In this document: positions 18,101 through 24,908 of the stretch, piece after piece
Numbering within the stretch: the first letter of the stretch is position 1
Layout: every line of letters begins with the position of its first letter
From: Streptomyces violaceorubidus
GTDB lineage: Bacteria; Actinomycetota; Actinomycetes; Streptomycetales; Streptomycetaceae
Assembly (NCBI RefSeq): GCF_000717995.1
Contig: NZ_JODM01000051.1
Coordinates: forward strand, 1-25,221
Direction: 5' to 3'
DNA length: 25,221 nt
Translations under genes and position numbers: made by a program
The notes under the pieces: model-generated
Seen by the model: the letters and a program-made list of their open reading frames with translations, nothing else
Databases searched by the model: none
Told to the model about the DNA's origin: nothing

Positions 18101-21100
18101 ACCGGCTCAACCCGGAGATCGACGACGGACCCTTCCGGGTCCCGGTCACGGCCGAGCCCTGGCCGGCGGGCCGGCCGCGCGTGGCCGCCGTGAGCAGCTT
18201 CGGCATCGGCGGCACCAACGCGCATCTGGTGCTGGAACAGCCGGGCCCGGCCCCAGCGCCGGATACGGCTCAGCCGCTGCCCTGCCTGCCGCTGTCCGGC
18301 GGTTCCCCTGCCTCGGTGCGCTCCGACGCGACGCGTGTCGCCGCCTATCTCACGGCGCACCCCGAGGCCTACCCCCAGGTCCTGCGCCACCTCCAGGCCG
18401 GCCGGCCCGCGCTCGCGCACCGCGCCGGGGCGGTCTGCCCGGACGTCGCCTCGGCCGTCGCGTGGCTGGGCTCCGCCTTCGACATCGCGGTCCCAGCCCC
18501 GCGCGGCCCGGTGCCCGCGGCGGGCGGCGATCCGCACGCGCTCACCGGGGCCTGGACGGGCGGCCACACCATCGACTGGTCCCCCGGGCCGGCGCCCGCT
18601 CCCTGGGACTTCCCGCCGCCCGCTTTCGACACCACCGACCACGACTTCCCTCGCGGTCGCGCCACGACGGGCGCCGTCCCGGCCGACGGCCCCTCGCGCC
18701 CCGCCCGGCTGCCCGCCGCCCGTTGGCTGCACCAGCCGCTGTGGACCCGGCTGCGCCGCGCCCGCACCGGCACATACGAGCCGCGGCGCACCGCCGTGGT
18801 GGTCACCGACGCCGACGCGGACACGGCCGCCGCGCAGTGGCGCTTCCTCAAGGACCACTACGCCCGGCTGATCGTCGTGCGCGCCGGCCCTTCCCGCGCG
18901 GCCCTGACCCGCCTCGGTGAGGACCGTTACGAGGCCGATCCCGCCGACGCCGGACAGCTCGCCGCTCTGCTGGACATGCCGGCGGTGCGGTCCGCCGACG
19001 GCGTCGACTGGCTGCACACCCTGCCGCTGTCGCTGGGCGACGTCCTCGACGAACACGCCCTGGAAGCGGCCCAGTGGGCGTGCCTGGACACGGTGGCCGC
19101 GCTCGCCCGCGCCCTGGCCGACGTCCCCGGCGTCCGGCGCCCCCGTGTCCGGCTGCTGTCCCACGGCGCCCAGCCGGTGACCGGCACCGTCCGCGTCCCG
19201 GGCGCCGGCCTGCTCGCCGCCGCACTCGAGGTGCCCCGGCAGGAACTGGGCGTCCAACTGCACTGGACCGACCTGCCCAGCCCCCGACCGGCCGACTGGG
19301 CGGCGCACCTGCCCGACCTGCTGCTCGACGAGACCCTCACCGCACCCGAGAGCGCACTGCGCGACGGCTTCTGGTGGCACCGCGTCCCGCAGCCCGTGGA
19401 CGCGCACACGCCGGACCCCGGCCCGCGGGTGACCCCGGGGACGCATCTGGTGCTCGGTGGAACCGGCGGCATCGGCAGCACCCTGGCCGCCCGCCTCCTC
19501 CTCCAGCATCCCGGAAACCGGGTCGTCCTCGTCGCCCGCGGCGCCGGGACACCGCCCGTGCTCCGACCCCACCTGGACCGCCTCACCCTGGTCCGGGCCG
19601 ACCTGGCCTCGGACGACCCGACCCGGGTCGCGGCCCGGCTCGCCCCGCACCTGGCACGGCTCACCGGGATCGTGCACGCCGTCGGAACGGCCGCCGGCGT
19701 CCTCCTCGCCCGCCGCGACCGAGCCGCCGCCCGGCGCGCCACGGCGGCCAAGCTGCGCGGTGTCCTGCTCGTCGAACGGCTCATCGCCGAACACGGCCCG
19801 GACTACGCCGTCTACTGCTCGTCGATGGCGGCCCGCTTCGGCGGGGTAGGCCAGTTCGACTACGCGGCGGCCAACGCCTGCCTGGACGCCCTCGCCCACT
19901 ACACGCCCCCCGGCCCGGTCCAGGCCACCGCGCGCACCAGCATCGGCTGGGACGCCTGGCGGGAGGTCGGCATGGCGCAGCACGCGCGGATCTCCGACAC
20001 CCGCCACCAGGACCACCTGGCGGTGGCACTGACTCCCGACGACGGGGCGGACGTGTTCGAGCGTGCCCTGCGCCTGCGCCTGCCCCACCTCATGGTCAGC
20101 ACCACGCCCCTGGACGGGGCGCACCGCTTCTACGAACCGGAGGCGGCACCGGCGTTCGCCGCGGGGCCGGCCGGCCTCCCGCGCCGGGCCGGCACGGAGC
20201 GGGCCGCCCGCCGCGGGCCACGCACCGGGGAGTCGACCGCGGGCGCCGAGCCGACCACCGCGGCACCGGCCGCGACCGTGCCGTGCGACCTCGTCGCCGA
20301 ACTGGCCGAGATCACGCGGCACCTGCTGGGCGTAGACGCGATCGACCCGCAGGCCGCGCTCTACGACCTGGGCACCGACTCGCTCACCCTGCTGGACCTC
20401 CTCGAGGAGGTGAAACGCCGCTACGCCACCGACATCGACCTCTCCCGGCTCAGCCACCGGGTGAGTCTCGCGGAGATCGCCGGGCACCTGCACACCGCCG
20501 CGACCGGCTCCGCCACCGTGGAGGTGGAGGTGTGGCAGCGCGGCACGGGCCGTGACGTGCTGTGCCTGGTCCACCCGGTCGGCGGCGACATCCAGGCCTA
20601 CCGGCCGCTGGCCGCCGCCCTGTCCGCCGACCTGACCCTGTGTCTGATTCCCGATCCCCGGCTGCGCGACCCGGGCCTGCCCGCCCCCTCCATCGCCGAG
20701 CGCGCCGCCCAGTACCTGGAGGCCGTACGGGCGGCGGTCCCCGGCTGCGGCCGCCGGCTGCGCCTGGCGGGCTGGTCCTTCGGAGCCTGGGTCGCGCTGT
20801 CCATGGCCGCGGTGGCCGAGGAGGCCGGCGACCCGGCCGGCTCGCTCCACCTCCTGGACCCGCCCGCGCCCGGCGCCGGCGGCCTGTACGCCGCCTACGA
20901 CGAGGAGCGGGTGGCCGCGGTGTTCGCCCGCGAGCTGAGCGGCAACGGCGCCGACCGGCTCACGGCCGCCGGCCGGGCCTACGCCGAACGCCTCGCGCAC
21001 TGCTGCCGGGCCAACCTCACCGCGATGGCCGGGCACCGTCTGCCTGGGCTCACACGCACCCCCGCCACCCTGTGGCTGGCCGATCGCCCCGTCCCGGACC

Positions 21101-21273
21101 GCCTCCTGGCACCCGCCCCGGCCGCGCCGGACGCCTGGAACGCGCACCTGGCCCCGCCGTACACCGTGCGCCACGTCGACGCCGACCACTACGGGCTGTT
21201 CGCCCAGCCCCACGTGCGGTCCCTCGCCGCCTCACTGGCCGCGGCCGAGGCCCCCGCGCCCACCGGAAGCTGA
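12097..21273 (+). CDS. Hybrid NRPS-PKS, A-T-C-A(Pro)-T-KS-KR-ACP-TE, lacking an AT domain
   Basis: This 3058-residue megasynthase has the following order. A1 about 10-505 (FDAISFE, Asp204; A10 Lys496). T1 NGGDSL (Ser555). C about 605-1035 with HHVAVDG (His736). A2 about 1050-1540 (FDVSFQE, Asp1244). T2 GATSL (Ser1587). KS about 1643-2050 with Cys1799 (ACSSS), His1935 (EAHGTGT) and His1973 (KSQIGH). KR about 2200-2660 with GGTGGIG, Ser2576 and Tyr2589. ACP GTDSL (Ser2762). TE about 2808-3050 with GWSFGA (Ser2894) and His3031. The A2 code reads D-V-Q-F-V-A-H-V-V, a typical proline code. A1 reads roughly D-A-F-I-L-G-A-T-F, like Val/Ile codes but not certain. There is no GHSxG acyltransferase between KS and KR, only a post-KS linker, so malonyl must be loaded in trans. 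Expected product: aminoacyl-proline extended by C2 with a beta-hydroxyl. All catalytic residues look intact. Confidence 0.95.
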   Translation: MTLPSPSAAPSALADAVLAQARRTPGATAVEDGTRALDYAELDLLSARVAERLRARGVRPGHAVAVALPRSWQLICVMLGIRRAGAAVVPLDRLSPPERQHHILTDCGAVTVIRDDHGTPAGLRPGTLLDPPEPAGPPIPADGPPTLVPGNDTGTGFVFYTSGSTGRPKGVEITDTGVLRLARPGYIRLWPGARYACLSNPAFDAISFEIWTPLLTGGTCLVLDDAEVHSPDRLARTLRARRADTLFITAALFNAVVEKVPGCFADAAQVLVGGDRLNVPLIRHWYDANPASRTVLHNAYGPTEATTFALCHPIPRDFSGDTIPIGTVLSGTGMLLLDEGGRRAEPGDVAELLLSGQALARGYRNLPEQTARAFVELPDEHGRPGRWYRTGDLVRQDAEGLVSYVGRADRQVKVRGFRIEPGEVERQLLVHPAVRRAHVCTLRDPSGHNELLAFLVLGDDLGLDAYERHLAATLPTYMRPHRTHLVRELPLTANGKVDQAALVRDAGPAWTRARTGEREAPVGSRYRLVLELAQEILQVTGLRPDDRWIANGGDSLKALRFRFEILERHGVDLPQDLVLRADFAALAEAVHSPDPAAGGHPPVPAASGVTDAPATGEQERLWLLHQRDPDDRSYDVPLVLDVEGAVDVRGLRRAARALVERHPALRTRLVPAPDGLRQRIEPPYDPWEETEAGAEEDWRETAGRFLARRFDLTGHRMLRMAWVPRPNGGLLLLHLHHVAVDGWSLNLLFRDLSEACAEEGDRPAPAVTPLDFARWQRAWHAAPTYGHRLAGLRAHYGRAPEASPVLPVPTGPSPRRARLLRTSLDPAGCAAVDRRAAELGLTRFQLLVSAFAASVYGVTGQSRPLIATPVAGRPRPEFAETVGMFANTVLLGLVARPEDSLGAHLAAHAETVRTVLEGQDVALSDVLGEPALRERTPLFDYLFVLENTRFETVRLDGCAVRPRWPDPLGAKCALALSVVEHEGGFDCLWEYRDDIGADRAADAARLFGQILDRLTTDRDIPLGDLVTPYRTALHDPGRGSTPDPDFPTVAEGFARQVARTPGAPAVTDGGISLTYAELDAQANHLAAVLSDGLPADPAAPASVALYLEPSVEHVVAVLAAARLNLTVVPLDPSYPPPLLRQVLAQADPLCVLAAPGDLGVLDALAAPGLARHPLVLADAPRAAPVPPRPALRPLYTLFTSGSTGTPKGVQVPDGTLCNLLTWQRAEGGLARPAVTQQFSMLSFDVSFQEILTTLCSGGLLRLVEPAWRHDVPALLDQLDSGGAERIFLPYVALQLLAEHGVRTGRFPSRLREVVTAGEQLVCTGVIRSWFAGLPGARLFNHYGPTETHVVSALCLKGDPAAWPDRPAIGRPVSHAVLRVVDEGGLPVPPGVTGELLIGGRMAGRCYLGDPAAHHDRFVDDPGLGTLYRTGDLARFDREGLLHYAGRDDGQVKLGGHRLELGQVEAALLRFPGVAGAVASVTDGRLTASLECRGDDPDPAQLAAHLARLLPAQVRVARFRRLGGLPRTPSGKLDRRAALTAPGHELRTAGGTGDGLSPLERRLADLFEAVTGKAVAADQRFFEAGATSLDLMRFQLRCSGEGDLPFDVPDLFEHVTPRALAGLLDGRARTSGPGPGPAPARAEEPVAVVGMAVRLPGAPDLAAFWDLVTSGRRGIEHFPAPDERVGARSQMAGLLAFDPDRFTISPQEARLMDPQQRHLLMNCVEALAHAGLADPGARRVGLVASCGENTYFRRMLREADPDALPDSFRMALHQEKDFLATKAAYHLGLTGPAFTLQSACSSSLAGVHVAAGMLRQGDADVMLVGGVLVDTELTGGYTYRPQHIFSPDGHCRPFSADAGGTVGGSGAGVVVLKPLSAARRDGDTVYAVITGSGLNNDGHNKLGYSAPSVAGQRAVIRAALLRSGRDARDLGYIEAHGTGTRLGDPVEAAALRQAYGLADDARVALSSVKSQIGHLGAAAGVVGLVRAVLAVHHGIVPPTADFDRLNPEIDDGPFRVPVTAEPWPAGRPRVAAVSSFGIGGTNAHLVLEQPGPAPAPDTAQPLPCLPLSGGSPASVRSDATRVAAYLTAHPEAYPQVLRHLQAGRPALAHRAGAVCPDVASAVAWLGSAFDIAVPAPRGPVPAAGGDPHALTGAWTGGHTIDWSPGPAPAPWDFPPPAFDTTDHDFPRGRATTGAVPADGPSRPARLPAARWLHQPLWTRLRRARTGTYEPRRTAVVVTDADADTAAAQWRFLKDHYARLIVVRAGPSRAALTRLGEDRYEADPADAGQLAALLDMPAVRSADGVDWLHTLPLSLGDVLDEHALEAAQWACLDTVAALARALADVPGVRRPRVRLLSHGAQPVTGTVRVPGAGLLAAALEVPRQELGVQLHWTDLPSPRPADWAAHLPDLLLDETLTAPESALRDGFWWHRVPQPVDAHTPDPGPRVTPGTHLVLGGTGGIGSTLAARLLLQHPGNRVVLVARGAGTPPVLRPHLDRLTLVRADLASDDPTRVAARLAPHLARLTGIVHAVGTAAGVLLARRDRAAARRATAAKLRGVLLVERLIAEHGPDYAVYCSSMAARFGGVGQFDYAAANACLDALAHYTPPGPVQATARTSIGWDAWREVGMAQHARISDTRHQDHLAVALTPDDGADVFERALRLRLPHLMVSTTPLDGAHRFYEPEAAPAFAAGPAGLPRRAGTERAARRGPRTGESTAGAEPTTAAPAATVPCDLVAELAEITRHLLGVDAIDPQAALYDLGTDSLTLLDLLEEVKRRYATDIDLSRLSHRVSLAEIAGHLHTAATGSATVEVEVWQRGTGRDVLCLVHPVGGDIQAYRPLAAALSADLTLCLIPDPRLRDPGLPAPSIAERAAQYLEAVRAAVPGCGRRLRLAGWSFGAWVALSMAAVAEEAGDPAGSLHLLDPPAPGAGGLYAAYDEERVAAVFARELSGNGADRLTAAGRAYAERLAHCCRANLTAMAGHRLPGLTRTPATLWLADRPVPDRLLAPAPAAPDAWNAHLAPPYTVRHVDADHYGLFAQPHVRSLAASLAAAEAPAPTGS

Positions 21274-21281
21274 GGAGCGCC

Positions 21282-22367
21282 GTGTCCCACCCCTATACCC
21301 GCCTGCCCGCACGGTCGTTCTGGCGCACCGCCGTCGCCGAACCCGATCCGGCGGACATCACCGATCTGTGGACACCGAAGTTCACCATCTCCGCCGACGC
21401 CCGGGTCGTCACCTCCGGGTCCTGCTTCGCCGCCCGCATCGGACGCGCTCTGCTGAAGGAGGGGATGCACTGGTACGACGCGGAACTCCCACCGCCGGGC
21501 CTGAGCGCCGCCGAGCAGGCGGCCCGCGGCTACCGCCGCTTCTCCTTCCGGACCGGCAACGTCTACACCGCGGCGGGGCTGCGCCAGTGGGTCGCCTGGG
21601 CGCTCGGCGTGGAGGAGCCGCCACAGGAGGTGTGGGAGGACGGCGGAGCCTTCCACGATCCCTACCGGCCCTCCGTGGAACCGGAGGGTTTCGCCTCCCG
21701 CAAGGACCTGCTGGCGGCCCGCGAGGTCACTCTGGCGGCCATCCGTACCGCGCTCGCCCGGGCCGACGTGCTCGTCTTCACCCTCGGCCTGACCGAGGCC
21801 TGGCACGACTCCGCGACGGGCACGGTGCTGCCGACGTGCCCGGGCACCGTCCGGGGCACCTTCGATCCCTCCCGGCACGTGCTGCACCGGCACACGGTGG
21901 CCCGGGTCGTCGACGACCTGACGGCCGTCCTGACTCTGGCTCGCGGTGTCAACCCCCGGCTGCGCACGATCCTCACGGTCTCCCCGGTTCCGCTGACGGC
22001 GACCGCCACCGGCCGCCACGTCCTGGTCGCCACCACCCACTCCAAGTCGGTGCTGCGCGCGGCGGCCGGCCAGCTCGCGGACTCCTCGGAAGACATCGAC
22101 TACTTCCCGTCGTACGAGATCGTCACGGGCTTCCCGTACCGGGCTGCCTTCTTCGAACCGAACCTGCGCACGGTCACCCCCGACGGGGTGGCCTTCGTGA
22201 TGCGGCACTTCTTCCGGGCCCTGCGGCCCGGGGCCGGCCAGGTGGCGTGCTCGTCCGCGCCCGCGTCGGCCCCGACCATCCCTGTCACCGGCGGAGAGGA
22301 CCACTGGTGTGACGACGCGGTGCTCGACTACTACAACCCCGGCGCCCCGCTTCCTCCTGCTCGGTGA
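21282..22367 (+). CDS. GSCFA-domain protein (SGNH-like hydrolase/acyltransferase fold)
   Basis: This 361-residue protein matches the GSCFA family (PF08885). It has the naming motif TSGSCFA at 44-50 with the likely nucleophile Ser47, then FSFRTGNVYTAAGLRQW, VFTLGLTEAW and YFPSYEI. Most GSCFA proteins have no known substrate; the fold is related to SGNH esterases and acyltransferases. The GTG start at 21282 has GAGGAG (21272-21277) overlapping the NRPS-PKS stop, and the gap between genes is 8 nt, so it is cotranslated with the megasynthase. I infer a tailoring role such as O-acyl transfer or ester removal on the peptide, or editing of the assembly line. This is inference from context only. There is no signal peptide or membrane segment. 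The next gene starts inside its last 59 nt. Confidence 0.85.
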   Translation: MSHPYTRLPARSFWRTAVAEPDPADITDLWTPKFTISADARVVTSGSCFAARIGRALLKEGMHWYDAELPPPGLSAAEQAARGYRRFSFRTGNVYTAAGLRQWVAWALGVEEPPQEVWEDGGAFHDPYRPSVEPEGFASRKDLLAAREVTLAAIRTALARADVLVFTLGLTEAWHDSATGTVLPTCPGTVRGTFDPSRHVLHRHTVARVVDDLTAVLTLARGVNPRLRTILTVSPVPLTATATGRHVLVATTHSKSVLRAAAGQLADSSEDIDYFPSYEIVTGFPYRAAFFEPNLRTVTPDGVAFVMRHFFRALRPGAGQVACSSAPASAPTIPVTGGEDHWCDDAVLDYYNPGAPLPPAR

Positions 22368-23007
22368 CTCCCACGCCGGATGCGTCGGGCGCGCCGCGCG
22401 GGACGCCGCTCTGCCGTTCGTGGGCGGGCCGGTCGGCTCCGGGCGGGACTTCCTCGGGCCGTTCTTCGACGTCGACGACCGCGCGCTCACCTTCCGGGAC
22501 GCGCACGCGCAGCGGCTGTTCCGGGAGTTCCTGGACACCCTGGAGGTCACCGGGCTCGGCGGGCTCGAGGTGCCGCTCGTGTGCACCTTCGGACTGAGCG
22601 CCCACACCCTGGCCACCCGACAGAACTGGGACATCCACCGCGACCGGCGCGGCACCGTGCCCGGCGCCTTCCTGCGCAGCGCACTGTTCACCGACCTCGT
22701 GCGGGCGAACGTGCGCGGCGCGCTCGCCTTCTACGAACACACGGCCGCCCACGGACTGCGGGTCCTGGCCCCGCTGCCGCCACAGCGCGTCCCGGGCATG
22801 TCCGACCCCGACGTCTTCTTCGCCGTCCAGGACGTGGTCGGCACCGAACTCGCCCGGCGCGGCGTCGAGATCGTCGACCTGCGCGACCGGGTGACCGACG
22901 CCCGGGGACACCAGCGGGACGTCTTCTGCCAGCAGGACGACACGATCCACGGCAACGACGCCTTCGGCCGCCTCGTGGTGGCCGAACTCCTCGACCACGG
23001 GCTCTGA
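22309..23007 (+). CDS. SGNH/GDSL-type hydrolase or acyltransferase
   Basis: This 232-residue protein has the SGNH block I motif FLLLGDSHAG with Ser21 and a C-terminal DTIHGN giving the Asp211-x-x-His214 pair of block V. The core between them is poorly conserved. The GTG start at 22309 has GGAGAGGA ending 8 nt upstream and overlaps the GSCFA gene by 59 nt in another frame, indicating tight coupling. The family includes esterases and O-acyltransferases acting on sugars, lipids and secondary metabolites; I cannot choose among these. Sitting next to a GSCFA protein of related fold, it may work with it as a pair on the same acyl group. It has no export signal, so it probably acts in the cytoplasm on a biosynthetic intermediate. 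The next gene follows after 44 nt. Confidence 0.8.
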   Translation: MTTRCSTTTTPAPRFLLLGDSHAGCVGRAARDAALPFVGGPVGSGRDFLGPFFDVDDRALTFRDAHAQRLFREFLDTLEVTGLGGLEVPLVCTFGLSAHTLATRQNWDIHRDRRGTVPGAFLRSALFTDLVRANVRGALAFYEHTAAHGLRVLAPLPPQRVPGMSDPDVFFAVQDVVGTELARRGVEIVDLRDRVTDARGHQRDVFCQQDDTIHGNDAFGRLVVAELLDHGL

Positions 23008-23051
23008 ACCCCGCCCGGCCCCGGCCCCCACGTCCCACCAGGAGGTATCCC

Positions 23052-23936
23052 ATGGAGAACGAGAACCACGTGCTGCGAGCCCTGGAGCGGCTCACGACGC
23101 GCCCCGCCAGGTCCTACGACACCCTCACCCTCACACCGCTCACCCCGGTGCTGGGCGCCGAGGTCACCGGCCTCGACCTCTCCCGCGAACTGACCCCCCA
23201 GCAGGAGAAGGAGCTCAAGCACGCCTTCCAGACCCACCACGTCCTCGTATTCCGCGACCAGGACCTGACCTGCGAGGATCACAAGCGGTTCGCGGGCGTC
23301 CTCGGCGAACTCCACCCGGTCGCCCTCGCCGCCGAGGATTCCGACCCGCACATCCTGGAGATCAGGGCCGACAAGGACTCCACAGCCGTGGCCGGCAACG
23401 GCTGGCACTCCGACGGCACCGCCGACGCCGAGCCCTCCCTCGGCTCCGCGCTGTACATCACCACTGTTCCCGAGGGCGGCAGCGGCGGCGACACCCTGTT
23501 CGCCAACATGCACCTCGCCTACGACGTGCTCTCCCCCACCCTGCGCGGCTTCCTGGACGGCCTGAGCGCGCTCCACGACGGCGCCAAGCCCTGGACGGAC
23601 GCCGGGCTGACCCCTCCCCCGGAGTACGACGTGCCGCGCACCGTACAGCCCGTCGTCGTACGACACCCGGAGAACGGCCGCAAGCTGCTCTTCGTCAACG
23701 CCCCCTACACCTCGCACATCACCCAGCTGTCCCGCGCCGAGTCCGACGCCCTGCTGGCGATGCTGTACGCACACGTCGCGCAGACCCCGTTCCTGCACTG
23801 CCGCGTCCGCTGGCAGGAGCGCACCCTCGTGCTCTGGGACAACCGCAGCGTCCAGCACCACGCCGTGTGGGACTACTTCCCACACACCCGCGAGGGGCGC
23901 CGCGTCGCCATCGACGGCAGCCGTCTGCGGAGCTGA
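23052..23936 (+). CDS. TauD/TfdA-family 2-oxoglutarate/Fe(II)-dependent dioxygenase
   Basis: This 294-residue enzyme has the TauD fold signature. GWHSDGT supplies His119 and Asp121 of the iron triad; WDNRSVQHHAVWDY supplies the distal His269; Arg280 and Arg284 are candidates for binding the 2-oxoglutarate carboxylate. A perfect AGGAGG (23040-23045) lies 6 nt before the ATG. Such enzymes hydroxylate unactivated carbons and release succinate and CO2. In a cluster whose synthetase incorporates proline followed by a C2 unit, the likely job is hydroxylation of the pyrrolidine ring, as needed for a detoxinine-like core. TauD genes are, as I recall, a marker of detoxin/rimosamide clusters. Taurine use is less likely, because no transporter genes are nearby. 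Confidence 0.93.
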   Translation: MENENHVLRALERLTTRPARSYDTLTLTPLTPVLGAEVTGLDLSRELTPQQEKELKHAFQTHHVLVFRDQDLTCEDHKRFAGVLGELHPVALAAEDSDPHILEIRADKDSTAVAGNGWHSDGTADAEPSLGSALYITTVPEGGSGGDTLFANMHLAYDVLSPTLRGFLDGLSALHDGAKPWTDAGLTPPPEYDVPRTVQPVVVRHPENGRKLLFVNAPYTSHITQLSRAESDALLAMLYAHVAQTPFLHCRVRWQERTLVLWDNRSVQHHAVWDYFPHTREGRRVAIDGSRLRS

Positions 23937-23977
23937 CCGGAGCCGACCAGGTCCTGCGACGAAAGCGAAGGTGCCTC

Positions 23978-24739
23978 GTGACCACGACCGCCGACCGTGA
24001 CGCGTTCCGCGCCGCGCTGCGTGCCCGGGCCGCCGAACCGCCGGGGCCCGGCACGGCGGGCGGGGCGGCCCCGCCCGCCTGGGCGTGGCACCTCGTGACC
24101 GTCCTGCACGAGCTGTTGCCGACCGACGTCGCGGACGACTGGGTGGACCGGCTGCACACGGTCCTCACCGAACACCGCGTGCCCCGTGGCCTGAACGCCG
24201 TCCACCGCTGGCAGGCCGACACGGTCCTGCCGTTGCTCGCCCGCACGAGCCATGCCCGGGACAACGCCGCGGTCACCGTGCTGAGTGACCTTCACACGTC
24301 GGCGGGCCGGGGCGCGCCGGCGGGCCGTGACGCATGGCGCGCGGCACTCGCCCCCGTCCTCCTGCGCCTGCACGACGCGGCCTACGACCGGACGAGCGCG
24401 TACACCCAGTCCCACACTGGTGCCCGTGACTTCGCTCTGGCCAACGGCTACTCGGCAGCGGACGCCGACGCCTACGGGCACGAGTACGCGCACCTGAGCA
24501 ACGAGGTCAACGCGCGTGCCTTCGCCCAGTCGCACGCGCTGGCGCTCGGCGAGGCCCTGTCGGTCGCGTACGCGACCGACGGTGACCGGGCCTATGCGCA
24601 GACGTGGCCGGGCGCGCAGGCCCGTGCGGTCGTACGGGCCTGCGCGGGATCCGCGCCGACGGACGGCGCCGCCGCTGCCGCCGCTGCTGCCGTCGGCCTG
24701 GCGGACGGTCTGCTCACGGCACTGCGGCCCCGCGGGTGA
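23978..24739 (+). CDS. Unrecognised 253-residue protein at the end of the biosynthetic operon
   Basis: I do not recognise this family. The GTG start at 23978 has GAAGG (23967-23971) at 6 nt and follows the dioxygenase gene after 41 nt, so it belongs to the operon. The product is soluble, mostly helical and Ala-rich. It has Trp/His-rich segments near the N-terminus (AWAWHLVTVLHELLP, VHRWQADTVLPLLA) and a central stretch with many Tyr, His and Asn. That stretch contains YGHEYAHLSNEVNARAF, where HEYAH (168-172) fits the HExxH zinc motif; this may be chance, as the rest does not resemble a known peptidase. A run of eight Ala (231-238) precedes the final helix. It could be a tailoring enzyme, a regulator or a resistance factor; the sequence does not decide. 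A terminator hairpin follows it. Confidence 0.8.
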   Translation: MTTTADRDAFRAALRARAAEPPGPGTAGGAAPPAWAWHLVTVLHELLPTDVADDWVDRLHTVLTEHRVPRGLNAVHRWQADTVLPLLARTSHARDNAAVTVLSDLHTSAGRGAPAGRDAWRAALAPVLLRLHDAAYDRTSAYTQSHTGARDFALANGYSAADADAYGHEYAHLSNEVNARAFAQSHALALGEALSVAYATDGDRAYAQTWPGAQARAVVRACAGSAPTDGAAAAAAAAVGLADGLLTALRPRG

Positions 24740-24802
24740 CACGACCACGCCGGTCCGCTCCCCTTCTGCCGATGGCCGGTAGCCCTTCGCATCTGCCACG
24801 CT

Positions 24803-24836
24803 GTCACCGGCCGGGTCTCCCCACCCGGGCGGTGAC
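24803..24836 (+). terminator. Strong hairpin, probable operon terminator
   Basis: GTCACCGGCCGGGT (24803-24816) pairs with ACCCGGGCGGTGAC (24823-24836) over 14 positions with a single G-G mismatch and a 6-nt CTCCCC loop. It lies 63 nt after the last operon gene and before the next promoter-like site. There is no T-run, which is usual for Streptomyces terminators. Confidence 0.7.
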
Positions 24837-24869
24837 GGCCGTGGCCGCGGTGGCCGGACCGCCTCCCCT

Positions 24870-24902
24870 CGGTCCTCGGACCGGCCCGCGTCCGCCTACG
24901 AT
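24870..24902 (+). promoter_or_regulatory. Putative promoter for a leaderless transcript, with dyad
   Basis: TACGAT (24897-24902) resembles a -10 box and ends 6 nt before the GTG at 24909, so transcription would start at or next to the start codon. The -35 region holds no good TTGACA, but an inverted repeat CGGTCC-TC-GGACCG (24870-24883) lies there and could bind a regulator. Confidence 0.4.
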
Positions 24903-24908
24903 CGGCCC

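Noticed and set aside
18240..19440. Possible AT, DH or methyltransferase domain between KS and KR
   Set aside because: I found no GHSxG, HxxxGxxxxP or SAM-binding motif; the segment fits a post-KS linker plus the KR structural half.
11797..21213. A 3138-codon open frame on the minus strand, antisense to the NRPS-PKS gene
   Set aside because: It mirrors the high third-position GC of the plus-strand gene. Its product is Gly/Arg/Val/Gln-rich with no domain, while the plus frame has complete catalytic motifs throughout.
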